Program-made: the position numbers and the translations under genes
The notes under the pieces: model-generated
Seen by the model: the letters and a program-made list of their open reading frames with translations, nothing else
Databases searched by the model: none
Told to the model about the DNA's origin: nothing
Shown: one piece after another, positions 29,732 through 37,949 of the stretch
Layout: every line of letters begins with the position of its first letter
Numbering within the stretch: the stretch's first letter is position 1
NCBI RefSeq assembly: GCF_035825295.1
Contig: NZ_JAYMGI010000002.1
Span: 1,962,001-2,026,000 of the forward strand
Direction: 5' to 3'
Source: Actinacidiphila sp. DG2A-62
GTDB taxonomy: Bacteria > Actinomycetota > Actinomycetes > Streptomycetales > Streptomycetaceae
DNA: 64,000 nucleotides

Positions 29732-30697
29732 ATGAGTGACTTTGCTGATCTTGCCCGCAAGGCACTGCGGGATAGCGGCTACTCCATGAGCGCCGCGGCC
29801 CGTGCACTGAACTACGACCTTGCGTATTTGAGCAGGGTTCTCAACCGGAAGCAGGCGCCCTCGCGCGCTCTCGCCCGCGCCCTGGATGAATTAACGGGTA
29901 TGCAGAGCACACTTGTTGAGAGTCTGGAGCCACGCACCATCGACGGCGAACGCGTGTCACACGCCGCCGCACATCCGTTCCGCCTCGACGGTGCGGCTGT
30001 AAGCGCTCTGGCGGGGGCTCTGGCCGCCCAGCGCCACGCGGATGATGTAGTTGGACCGGAACCGCTCATCGGGGCGGCGGAAGCCCAGAGGGAAGCCCTT
30101 CTGGCCATGCTGCGGGAGGCGCGCGGTAGTCATCGGGATGCACTGGGCGCTGTCGTTTCGGAATCCGTGCAATTCGTGGGATGGCTGAACATCGAGCTCG
30201 GCCGGTACGCGCGCGCCGACAATTTTCTCAATGAAGCAATCGCGCTGGCAGATGACATCGGCGACGGATCTCTTATCGCCCAGGCGTACAACCTCAAGGG
30301 CAACATTGCGCGGCAGCGCGGGCAATTCCAGGCGGTACACCGAAACTTTGTGGCCGCCTACGTCAGCGAATCGACAAAAAGGCAGCGCGTGGTGAATGGT
30401 GCGCAAGCCGCTTCGGCTCTGGCTCTTCTCGGCAGGCGCAGCGAAGCTGAACGAATGCTCAACGAGATCGAAATGCTGCGAGACAAAGCGGCTGACGAGA
30501 ATCCACCGGGTACGGCATACTGGCTCACCCCAGAGTGGCTGTCCATCCCTATCGGACACGTGCATTTCCACCTTGGCAGGCCACAACAGGCAGCCGCATA
30601 CATCAGCCATGGGCTGGACAGCCTACCCCCGGAACACAGGCAGGCCCTGTGGACTCGTGAAGCACGGGCCGCGCTGGAGCAGGCAGAAAACGCATAA
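29732..30697 (+). CDS. HTH-TPR regulatory protein, lower GC than its surroundings
   Basis: A 321-aa protein. Residues ~1-60 are an XRE-like helix-turn-helix (SGYSMSAAARALNYDLAYLSRVLNRKQAPS). The rest is TPR-like (ADNFLNEAIALADDIGDGSLIAQAYNLKGNIARQRG). The start has AGAGG upstream and TTGAC-like sequences at 29677 and 29687. Codon use is clearly less G/C-biased than neighbouring core genes (many A/T third positions), suggesting acquisition. Probably works with the divergent HATPase. Similar HTH/ATPase pairs are common in Streptomyces accessory regions. Confidence 0.8.
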   Translation: MSDFADLARKALRDSGYSMSAAARALNYDLAYLSRVLNRKQAPSRALARALDELTGMQSTLVESLEPRTIDGERVSHAAAHPFRLDGAAVSALAGALAAQRHADDVVGPEPLIGAAEAQREALLAMLREARGSHRDALGAVVSESVQFVGWLNIELGRYARADNFLNEAIALADDIGDGSLIAQAYNLKGNIARQRGQFQAVHRNFVAAYVSESTKRQRVVNGAQAASALALLGRRSEAERMLNEIEMLRDKAADENPPGTAYWLTPEWLSIPIGHVHFHLGRPQQAAAYISHGLDSLPPEHRQALWTREARAALEQAENA

Positions 30698-30848
30698 ACA
30701 CCTGCCCCGCCTTGACGCATCCCCGGGCAGGTCATGCCGTTCGCGCAAGTACGCGCTCGTTTGACAGCGCCTCTCTTCGTTTCCGTCCGGTGGACGGCCG
30801 GGGGCGGGGCGCGCGGCGGATCGGCGGGGGGTGGGTCAGACTGGGGGC

Positions 30849-31718
30849 ATGCCTGAAATGCCGGAAGTCGAGGCCCTGCGGCAGTTCCTCGGGGAGCACC
30901 TGGCCGGGCGCACCGCCGGGGCGGTGTTCCCTGTGGCCGTGCATGCGCTCAAGACGTACGACCCGCCGGTCACCGCGCTGGTCGGGGAGCCGTTCGGGGA
31001 GGTCGCGCGGCACGGGAAGTTCCTCGACGTCGGGGTCGGGGACGCTCACCTGGTGCTGCACCTCGCGCGCGGCGGGTGGGTGCGGTGGAGCGACAAGCTG
31101 CCCGCCGCGCCGCCCAAGCCCGGCCGCGGGCCGCTCGCGCTGCGGATCAGGCTCGGCGAGCCGGACGACGGCGCCGGCCTGGACGTCACCGAGGCGGGCA
31201 CGCAGAAGCGCCTGGCCGTCTACGTGGTGCGCGACCCCGCGCAGGTGCCCGGCATCGCGCGGCTCGGCCCCGACCCGCTGGACCCGGACTTCACCCTCGA
31301 CGCCTTCGCCGCACTGCTCGGCGGCGAGCGCCGCCAGATCAAGGGCGTGCTGCGCGACCAGGGCGTGATCGCCGGCATCGGCAACGCGTACTCCGACGAG
31401 ATCCTGCACGCGGCGAAGATGTCGCCGTTCAAGCTCGCCGCCAAGCTCACGCCGGAGGAGACCGCCCGGCTGTACGCGGCGATGGGCACGACGCTGACCG
31501 ACGCGATCGAGCGCTCCCGCGGGCTGCCGATGCGCGAGCTGAAGGCCGAGAAGAAGTCCGGCCTACGGGTGCACGGCCGCAAGGGCGAGCCGTGCCCGGT
31601 GTGCGGCGACACCATCCGCGAGGTGTCCTTCAGCGACTCGGCGCTGCAGTACTGCCCCACCTGCCAGACCGGCGGCAAGCCGCTGGCCGACCGCAGGATG
31701 TCGCGCCTGCTGAAGTGA
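30849..31718 (+). CDS. Fpg/Nei family DNA glycosylase
   Basis: Base-excision repair glycosylase/AP lyase of 289 aa. The mature N-terminus PEMPEVEALRQFL supplies the catalytic proline and Glu. The H2TH segment is LRDQGVIAGIGNAYSDEILHAA, and a C-terminal zinc finger is CPVCGDTIREVSF..YCPTCQTGGK. ATG 30849 is chosen because the active-site Pro must follow Met directly. Fpg versus Nei specificity cannot be told. Confidence 0.9.
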   Translation: MPEMPEVEALRQFLGEHLAGRTAGAVFPVAVHALKTYDPPVTALVGEPFGEVARHGKFLDVGVGDAHLVLHLARGGWVRWSDKLPAAPPKPGRGPLALRIRLGEPDDGAGLDVTEAGTQKRLAVYVVRDPAQVPGIARLGPDPLDPDFTLDAFAALLGGERRQIKGVLRDQGVIAGIGNAYSDEILHAAKMSPFKLAAKLTPEETARLYAAMGTTLTDAIERSRGLPMRELKAEKKSGLRVHGRKGEPCPVCGDTIREVSFSDSALQYCPTCQTGGKPLADRRMSRLLK

Positions 31719-31895
31719 GGGCCCGGCCCGGGCTGGGCTGGCCCGGGCTGGGTCGCGGCCCCGTGCATACGGTCCGGCCCCGTACGCACGGGGTCGCTCG
31801 CGGTGCGCCGCCGCTACGATGCCGGTGCTCCTGCACGGTTCGCACCTCGCATCCCGGGGTCGCCGACGGCCCCGGACGTCGTCTCGGAGGTAGGC

Positions 31896-32519
31896 ATGCG
31901 CACCAGGCACCGCGATCCGGCGCGCCGCAGGCACATCCCGCACCGCAGGCACATCCCGCACCGTATGCACGACGCCGCCCGGCGGCGCACCCGGTTGCGC
32001 CCGCCGACCGGCCGCGCCCTGCTCGCTGCGGCCGGGCTGGCCGCCGCCGCTGCCCTGGGCATGGCCGTGGCGCCGACGGCCTCGGCGACCGCCGCCCCCG
32101 CGGCCTCGGCGGATGCGATCGAGGCGATCGGCCCGCAGCAGTGGTTCACCGGGGACGTGAACGGGACGGCCGCCGGCGCCGTCATCAAGGTCGGCTGCTT
32201 CGGGCCGGTCACGCCGGCGTCCACCGGCCATCCGCTGGCCGGCCAGACCGTGGCCGTGCACCACGTCGCGGCGTCGACCGCCACGTCGGCCGGATACACC
32301 GGGGATTCGGCCGACCGCGTCGTCGTCGGCTTCGAGGACGCGGGCCCGGTCGTCGGGCTGCCCGTGTCGATCGGCGCCTACGACACGGCGGTGGCCATCC
32401 CCACCGACCTCCAACTGCCGTGCTACGGACCGGGGAAGGTGAACTTCGTGCCGGCGCCGACGAGTTCCACGGCGCGGTCCACGACCGTGCCGGTCACGTA
32501 CGTGAGCATCGGCGACTGA
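31896..32519 (+). CDS. Secreted protein of unknown function
   Basis: A 207-aa protein. ATG 31896 with CGGAGG upstream. A long basic n-region includes a duplicated RRRHIPH unit (18-bp direct repeat, 31928-31963). A signal peptide follows (GRALLAAAGLAAAAALGMAVAPTASA), then a ~125-aa Gly/Ala/Thr-rich mature domain containing two Cys (IKVGCFGP, LQLPCYGPG) that could form a disulfide. I do not recognise the family. Convergent with the GH99-like gene and separated by a shared terminator. Confidence 0.75.
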   Translation: MRTRHRDPARRRHIPHRRHIPHRMHDAARRRTRLRPPTGRALLAAAGLAAAAALGMAVAPTASATAAPAASADAIEAIGPQQWFTGDVNGTAAGAVIKVGCFGPVTPASTGHPLAGQTVAVHHVAASTATSAGYTGDSADRVVVGFEDAGPVVGLPVSIGAYDTAVAIPTDLQLPCYGPGKVNFVPAPTSSTARSTTVPVTYVSIGD

Positions 32520-32552
32520 AGGGACGCGCGCGTCGGCGCGACGGCTGCCGCG

Positions 32553-32583
32553 GGGGCGGTTCGCGCGGGTCGCGAACCGCCCC
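32553..32583. terminator. Bidirectional terminator between convergent genes
   Basis: Perfect 13-bp stem GGGGCGGTTCGCG / CGCGAACCGCCCC with a 5-base loop, located between the secreted-protein gene (+) and the glycoside hydrolase gene (-). Confidence 0.88.
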
Positions 32584-32626
32584 TGTGCGTAGGCAAGTTG
32601 GACGACCGGCACGCAGGGCGCGACGC

Positions 32627-34343
32627 TCAGGACCCGTAGACCTGGAGGCCGGAGAGCTGGCCAGGCCAGCCGGTGTTGGCGGTGAAGGTGAGCCGGACGT
32701 AGCGCGCGGTCGCGGCCGAGGACAGGGTGACCGTGGCGGTGTTGCCGGTGGCCGGGTCGAACAGGCGGCCCGCCGGGGCGGCGAGCTGGCTGAACGTCCC
32801 GCCGTCCACGCTGCCTTGGACCGACAGGGTCTGCGTGCGCGCGCCCCACGCGGCGGACGGCGGCAGCGTCAGCACGAGCCGCCGGACCGTCGCGGCCGAG
32901 CCCAGATCGACCTGGATCCACTGCGGGAAGGCGTTGTTGGCCGACTCCCAGTACGTGTTCGGGTCGCCGTCCACCGCGTTGCCCGACCCGTAGACCTGGG
33001 TGTGGCTGCTCTCCGAGGTCGGGCGGCGCAGGGCGAGGTCGGTGGCGGGCGGGGTGCCGCCGCCCCCGTCGCCGGTCATGGGCTGGGTCGGGCGGACCGC
33101 GGTGAGCGCGATCTGTCCCTTGAGCATCCGGCCGCCGTCGCCGGTCAGCCGCAGATAGTAGTCCGAGGAGCAGGCCGTGCCGTCCTCGTCCAGCGCGAGG
33201 AAACCGGAGTCGACCGGCGTCCAGGCCTGCGACTCGGCGGTCTTGGCGATCTGGTTGCCCTCGTTGTACTCGTCGAACATCGAGATGTAGATGCCCTGCA
33301 CGCCGGCCCGGCACATGTTGTAGAACTGCCGCCACATGAAGTCGCCGTGCGCGCGCTGGCGTGCGGAGACGTCGCCGGGCAGCACGCAGGGCTGGTAGTC
33401 GATGCCGTGCGCCGCGCAGTCCGCCTCGTCGCCGACGGTGTACGTGGTGTAGGCGTTGTCGGAGTCCGCCGCGGTGCCGATCGCGCCGACCATCCACGGC
33501 GAGAGCATGTCGAACGCGTGGTAGACGTCGGTGTATCCGGTACGGGTGCCCGCGCCGCCGGTACGCCACTCGCGCGGCACTCCGCCGATGACGTAACAGC
33601 CCTGGGCCTTGAACCAGTTGATCACGTCGAGGCAGGCGTCGGCGGTGAACGGGTGGTTGGCGTCGTTGAAGCCGAAGCCCCAGACGCACACGACCGGCTT
33701 GCCGTTCTGCGTCGCGTACTGCGGCGAGGCGGTGTGCGCCTTCATCTTCTGCGTCCAGTCGGTCTTGATCTCCGACTGCATGCCGGTCCAGCCGGTGACG
33801 TCGTACATGAGGTAGAACTTCACGCCCTTCGACTCCGCGGCGCTGCGCACCTTCTGCGCCATGGCGTCGCGGGTCGGGCCCTCGCCGCCGGTGGGGTTGA
33901 AGCGCTGGAGCGCGGCGGTGTCGATGCCGTAGGTCTTCATCCACTGGAAGTGGGTGTCGACGGTCTGCTGGTCGTAGGAGGAGAAGAGGGTGGCGGGCTG
34001 GCCGTTGCCGAGGTTGCCGTACCCGGTCTGGTAGCCGTGCGTGTAGTCGCGCATGTCGGGCCAGCACTTGATGCCGGTGTTCGACGGGGACGGCGGCCGG
34101 CCCAGTCCTGCGTCCAGTGCCACCAGCCGGCGATGGGGGCGCCGTCGCCGGCGCAGGCGAACCAGCCCTGGTAGCCGACGGTGATCTTGCCGACGACGTC
34201 GCCGGGCGGGCTGGCGGCGGGGACGGCGGACGCGGCGGGGGACGCGGTCGCGGACGGGGCGGCGGTCGCGGCCGCCGCGGTGAGGGGCCGGCCGCGGTGG
34301 CCGCGACGGCGGCCTGCAGGAAGGTCCGGCGTGTGACGCCCAT
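32627..34343 (-). CDS. Secreted GH99-like glycoside hydrolase with C-terminal F5/8C (discoidin) domain; two frame breaks
   Basis: The N-terminus MGVTRRTFLQAAVAATAAG is a Tat-type signal peptide. The catalytic part resembles GH99/xylosidase-like domains: VGYQGWFACAGDG, WWHWTQDW, DTHFQWMKTYGIDTAALQRF, FYLMYDVTGW, YISMFDEYNEGNQ. The C-terminal ~140 aa is a discoidin-type carbohydrate-binding domain (NTYWESANNAFPQWIQVDLG, ATARYVRLTF). Two single-base losses break the frame, in G runs of the plus strand near 34284-34287 and C run 34101-34103; restoring both gives 572 aa. Start supported by AGGAG. An extracellular polysaccharide hydrolase; substrate uncertain (alpha-mannan is one candidate, given GH76 nearby). 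Confidence 0.82.
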
Positions 34344-34743
34344 GGGTCTCCTCCGGTGGTGTGGGGGCGGGAGGTGCGTGGGGCTGGCGGGGCGGGGCGC
34401 ACGGAGTGGGCGGTGCGCGGGGCTGGGGGCGCGAGGCGGGGGTTCAGGGGCGGGGTTTCACGGGTGCGAGTCCACGGGTGGGGGTGCCGGTGGATCGTAA
34501 TCACACGGATACGCGGACGCAATAGTGCGCGCACAGAGTGAAATAATGTACGGGCGTACCGCAAGAAACCCCCAGAATGGGTCCTGGGGGTCGGTGTGGG
34601 GCCGGGCGGGCGCGGCTCGGGAGCGCCTCGCGGGGTTCGCGGCGCGCGGGTCCGCCGAGGTCGGGCGTACTTTCATGCGGATCTCAGACGACCGGCGGCC
34701 GGCTCTCAGGGGAACCCCAGAATGCGTGCCTAGCGTCGCGGCC
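34344..34743. other. 400-base divergent gap (GH99-like / serine hydrolase)
   Basis: G-rich simple sequence at 34360-34500 on the plus strand, then a distinctly AT-richer stretch at 34495-34560 likely to contain promoters. ATG 34675 lies in phase with the downstream gene and is a possible alternative start. No terminator or named operator. Confidence 0.5.
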
Positions 34744-36078
34744 ATGGAACGGGAGCAGGCGCCGCAGGGGGACGGCGAGGACGCGATACGCGAGGACGCG
34801 GGGGCGGCCCGGGAGGTCGCAGCGCCGGCGGACGTTGCCGCGACGGCGCCGGGGGTCGCGCAGACGGCAGGGGTCGCCGGCATCTCCCCGGAGGTCGCCG
34901 CAGCGCCAGGAGACGCAGCGCCGGCGGACGTTGCCGGGACGGCGCCGGGGGTCGCGCAGTCCGCTGGAGTCGGGGACACGGCGCCGCGGGTCGCGGGCAG
35001 CGTGTTCGGGAGCGTCGCCGCGCTGCTGGGGCGGCTGCGGGGCCGGCCGCTGGCCGTCTCGGTGACGGCGCTGGCCGCGATGGCGGTCCTGACGGTGGCC
35101 ACGATCGCCCAGTCGCCGGACAACGCGGCCGGCTCCGACGCGCGCCCGGCCGCGGGCACGGCGTCGCCGACCAGCGCTCCGGCGGCGACTGACTCGGCCA
35201 CCGACGCGACGGCGACGCCCAGCACCTCGGCGACCACGCCCACCGCGTCGTCCGACCCGACCGGCGCCCCGACCTCGGCCGCTGCCTCGGCCCGGGCCTC
35301 CGCCTCCCCCGCCGCGGCGTCCGACGCCGCCGCGACCGCCGCAGCCCGGGTGCGGGCCGCGATCGACGCGCTGCCCGGGACCGGGGACCTGGCGGTCGCG
35401 GTCACCGACCTGGACGGCGACGGCGCGGACGCCGGCACCGCGTACGACACCAGCGACGAGGCCGGCAACACGTACGACACCGCGAGCATCGTCAAGGTCG
35501 ACATCCTGGCGGCGCTGCTGCTGCGGCACCAGGACGCCGGCACCCACCTGACCGACGCCGAACGCGGCCTGGCCACCGCGATGATCGAGCGCAGCGACAA
35601 CGACGCGGCGACCGCGCTGTGGGACACCGTCGGCGGCGCCGCCGGACTGGCAGCGGCGAACCGTACGCTCGGCCTGACCGCGACCGACGGCGGCGCCGGC
35701 GAGTTGTGGGGTCTCACCCAGACCACACCCGGCGACCAACTCACCTTGCTGCGTGCCGTGTTCGGCGACGGCGACGCCTCTCCGCTGTCCACCGCGTCCC
35801 GCGCCTACGTGCGGTCCCTGATGGGCGCGGTGACCGCGGGCCAGCGCTGGGGTGTCTCCGCCGCGGACTCCGACGACGCCGGCTTCGCCCTCAAGAACGG
35901 CTGGCTGCAGCGCACCGCGACCGGCCTGTGGGACATCAACAGCATCGGCGAGGTCACCTACCGCGGCCACCGCCTCCTGATCGCCGTCCTGTCCTCCGCC
36001 CAGCCCACCGAGTCAGCCGGCATCACCCTCGCGGAATCCGCCGCCCGCGCCACCGCCGAGGCGTACACCGCTTCCTGA
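34744..36078 (+). CDS. Membrane-anchored serine hydrolase of class A beta-lactamase fold
   Basis: A 444-aa protein. The cytoplasmic N-terminal ~100 residues carry an Ala/Pro/Val direct repeat (APADVAATAPGVAQ..., APADVAGTAPGVAQ...). One membrane helix (AVSVTALAAMAVLTVATIA) leads to a Ser/Thr/Ala-rich spacer. The extracellular domain holds S248-x-x-K (SIVK), S284-D-N and K384-N-G, the three active-site motifs of penicillin-recognising enzymes. An intact Glu166 equivalent is not obvious, so peptidoglycan or ester hydrolysis is as likely as beta-lactam resistance. The function is inferred from the fold only. Confidence 0.83.
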   Translation: MEREQAPQGDGEDAIREDAGAAREVAAPADVAATAPGVAQTAGVAGISPEVAAAPGDAAPADVAGTAPGVAQSAGVGDTAPRVAGSVFGSVAALLGRLRGRPLAVSVTALAAMAVLTVATIAQSPDNAAGSDARPAAGTASPTSAPAATDSATDATATPSTSATTPTASSDPTGAPTSAAASARASASPAAASDAAATAAARVRAAIDALPGTGDLAVAVTDLDGDGADAGTAYDTSDEAGNTYDTASIVKVDILAALLLRHQDAGTHLTDAERGLATAMIERSDNDAATALWDTVGGAAGLAAANRTLGLTATDGGAGELWGLTQTTPGDQLTLLRAVFGDGDASPLSTASRAYVRSLMGAVTAGQRWGVSAADSDDAGFALKNGWLQRTATGLWDINSIGEVTYRGHRLLIAVLSSAQPTESAGITLAESAARATAEAYTAS

Positions 36079-36150
36079 CCACCGCGGCACGCCACGGCCT
36101 CCCCGACCTGTCAGCGTCAGCCGTACCACCGGACCGCCCGAGCCGACGGG

Positions 36151-36714
36151 CTACTGGCGGGTGAGCCCAGCGGGGTCGATGGCGAGGGGGAACGGATCGT
36201 CCAACCGCGTGGTCACACCGGAGAGCGCCGTCGTCCGCTCCACATAGCGGCCGTCCTTCAGCTCGTACACCGCGAGCATCGGGGCGGGATCGAATTCGAG
36301 CCGCCAGAAGTGCGGGATGGCGGCCTCCGCGTACAGCATGGGCTTGACCTTGCGGTCCATGGTGCTGTTGCCCGGGGAGACCAGTTCGACGACGAGCTGA
36401 ACCGCTTCGATGTCGACGGTGACGGGATCCGCGGCGGTCGCTCCGGCATCGGCCACGACCAGGTCGGGTACGACAAGTCCCGACGGCAGGACGACGTTGA
36501 CGCCTTCCAGGATCTCCACCGGCGCGCCGACGGCCCGAGCGGCCGCGTCCAGGGCGACGTGGAGGCGGAACGAGGCCCGCTGGTGGCGGACACCGGGCGC
36601 GGGGGACATCACGAGGGACTCCCCCAGCAGTTCGTACCGGTTGCTGCGGTCCTCGGGCAGGGCGAGGACGTCGGCGACGGTCCAGGGCCCGGTGTGGTCG
36701 ATGGCAACGCTCAT
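36151..36714 (-). CDS. Uma2 family endonuclease-like protein
   Basis: A 187-aa PD-(D/E)XK-fold protein: NRYELLGESLVMSPAPG (motif RYELxxG), PSGLVVPDLVVADAG (PD motif), QLVVELVSPGNSTMDRKVKPMLYAEA (ExVSPxN...DRxxK) and HFWRLEFDP. The Uma2 family is abundant in Streptomyces and of unknown biological role. Convergent with the serine hydrolase gene. Confidence 0.9.
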   Translation of the reverse strand: MSVAIDHTGPWTVADVLALPEDRSNRYELLGESLVMSPAPGVRHQRASFRLHVALDAAARAVGAPVEILEGVNVVLPSGLVVPDLVVADAGATAADPVTVDIEAVQLVVELVSPGNSTMDRKVKPMLYAEAAIPHFWRLEFDPAPMLAVYELKDGRYVERTTALSGVTTRLDDPFPLAIDPAGLTRQ

Positions 36715-36852
36715 TCCCTTTCACCTCCTCGTCCGCCCGACAGCCGCGGCGTCACCCGAGCAGGCGGTACACGGCCAGCATAAGGCGGAGCGACGGCGTA
36801 CGGCCGACCCACCGCGCTGCTCGGGGCGACACCGGCGGGGTTGCTCGGCGGG

Positions 36853-37860
36853 TCACTCGGGGACGTCGATCAGGACCTTGCCGACCGTTCCGGACTGGAC
36901 CGCGTTGTGGGCGTCGGCGGTTCGGGCGAGGGGGAAGCGGTGGAGGGGGAGGCCGGCGGACTCGCCGGTGCGCAGGGCGCGGGCGGCCACGGCCGCCGAG
37001 ACCGCGGCGACGGCGCGGTCCTTGGCGGCCTGGGTGATGGTGTAGACGAGCAGGCCCTGCCAGCGCAGGTTCGCGGTCATCGAGGGCCGCACGGGGATGG
37101 CGGCGTCACCGCCGTCGTCAGCGTAGAAGGCGATGGTCGCGCCGGGCGCGGCGACCTCCGTGTCGAGCCGCGCGTTGGCCGCGGGGGCGACCTCGACGAC
37201 CAGGTGGACGCCCTCGGGGGCCAGCCGGCGGATCTCCGCGGCGGCGTCCTGCGCGCGGTAGTCCACCACGTGGTGCGCCCCGGCCCGGGTGGCGAGCGCG
37301 GCCTTCTCGGGGCTGCTCACGGTCGCGATGACCGTGGCGCCCGCCCAGCGCGCCAGCTGCACCGCCGCGTTGCCCACCGCGCCCGCGCCGCCGGCGACCA
37401 GCACGGTGCGGCCGTCCAGCGCGCCGGGGGCCAGCTGCTCCGGGCCGTCCTCGGCGACGGTCAGCGCGCGGTGCGCGGTCAGCGCCGGGATGCCGAGGCT
37501 CGCGCCGAGGTCGAAGGAGGCGTGGTCGGGGAGCGCGACGGCCTGCCGGGAGGGCAGCGTCACATACTCCTGCGCGGTGCCGTCGGCGCGCTGCCACGCG
37601 GCCTCCCACAGCCATACCCGCTCCCCGACGCGCTCGGCCGGCACGCCCTCGCCGACCGCGTCGACGGTGCCGGCGCCGTCCTGGTTGGGGACCTGCTCGC
37701 CGTCCGGGTCGGTGGTCGAACGCCGCTTCCAGTCCGTGGGGTTGACGCCGGAGACCGCGACCTTGACCCGCACCTCGCCGGGGCCGGGCTCGGGCACCGG
37801 CCGTTCGGTGAGCGTGAGGACGTCGTGGCTGCCGCTGGTGCTGTACGTGATCGCTTTCAT
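36853..37860 (-). CDS. Zinc-independent NADPH:quinone oxidoreductase (MDR family)
   Basis: A 335-aa medium-chain dehydrogenase/reductase: MKAITYSTSGSHDVL start, GVNPTDWKRRS, the NADPH Rossmann motif VLVAGGAGAVGNAAVQLAR and VVEVAPAANARLD. It lacks the structural and catalytic zinc ligands, matching the QOR subgroup. Stand-alone; the physiological electron acceptor is unknown. Confidence 0.9.
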   Translation of the reverse strand: MKAITYSTSGSHDVLTLTERPVPEPGPGEVRVKVAVSGVNPTDWKRRSTTDPDGEQVPNQDGAGTVDAVGEGVPAERVGERVWLWEAAWQRADGTAQEYVTLPSRQAVALPDHASFDLGASLGIPALTAHRALTVAEDGPEQLAPGALDGRTVLVAGGAGAVGNAAVQLARWAGATVIATVSSPEKAALATRAGAHHVVDYRAQDAAAEIRRLAPEGVHLVVEVAPAANARLDTEVAAPGATIAFYADDGGDAAIPVRPSMTANLRWQGLLVYTITQAAKDRAVAAVSAAVAARALRTGESAGLPLHRFPLARTADAHNAVQSGTVGKVLIDVPE

Positions 37861-37949
37861 GGGCAGTGAAAGCCCGCGGACCGGCCCGTTTCTTCCCGGG
37901 CGCGGCACACATCACACGTTCGGCCCAGCGGCGCCACGCGTCCTGCGGT

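Noticed and set aside
31076..34174. 1032-aa open frame spanning the glycosylase, secreted protein and hydrolase genes
   Set aside because: Runs through three real genes and a terminator; no plausible protein composition.
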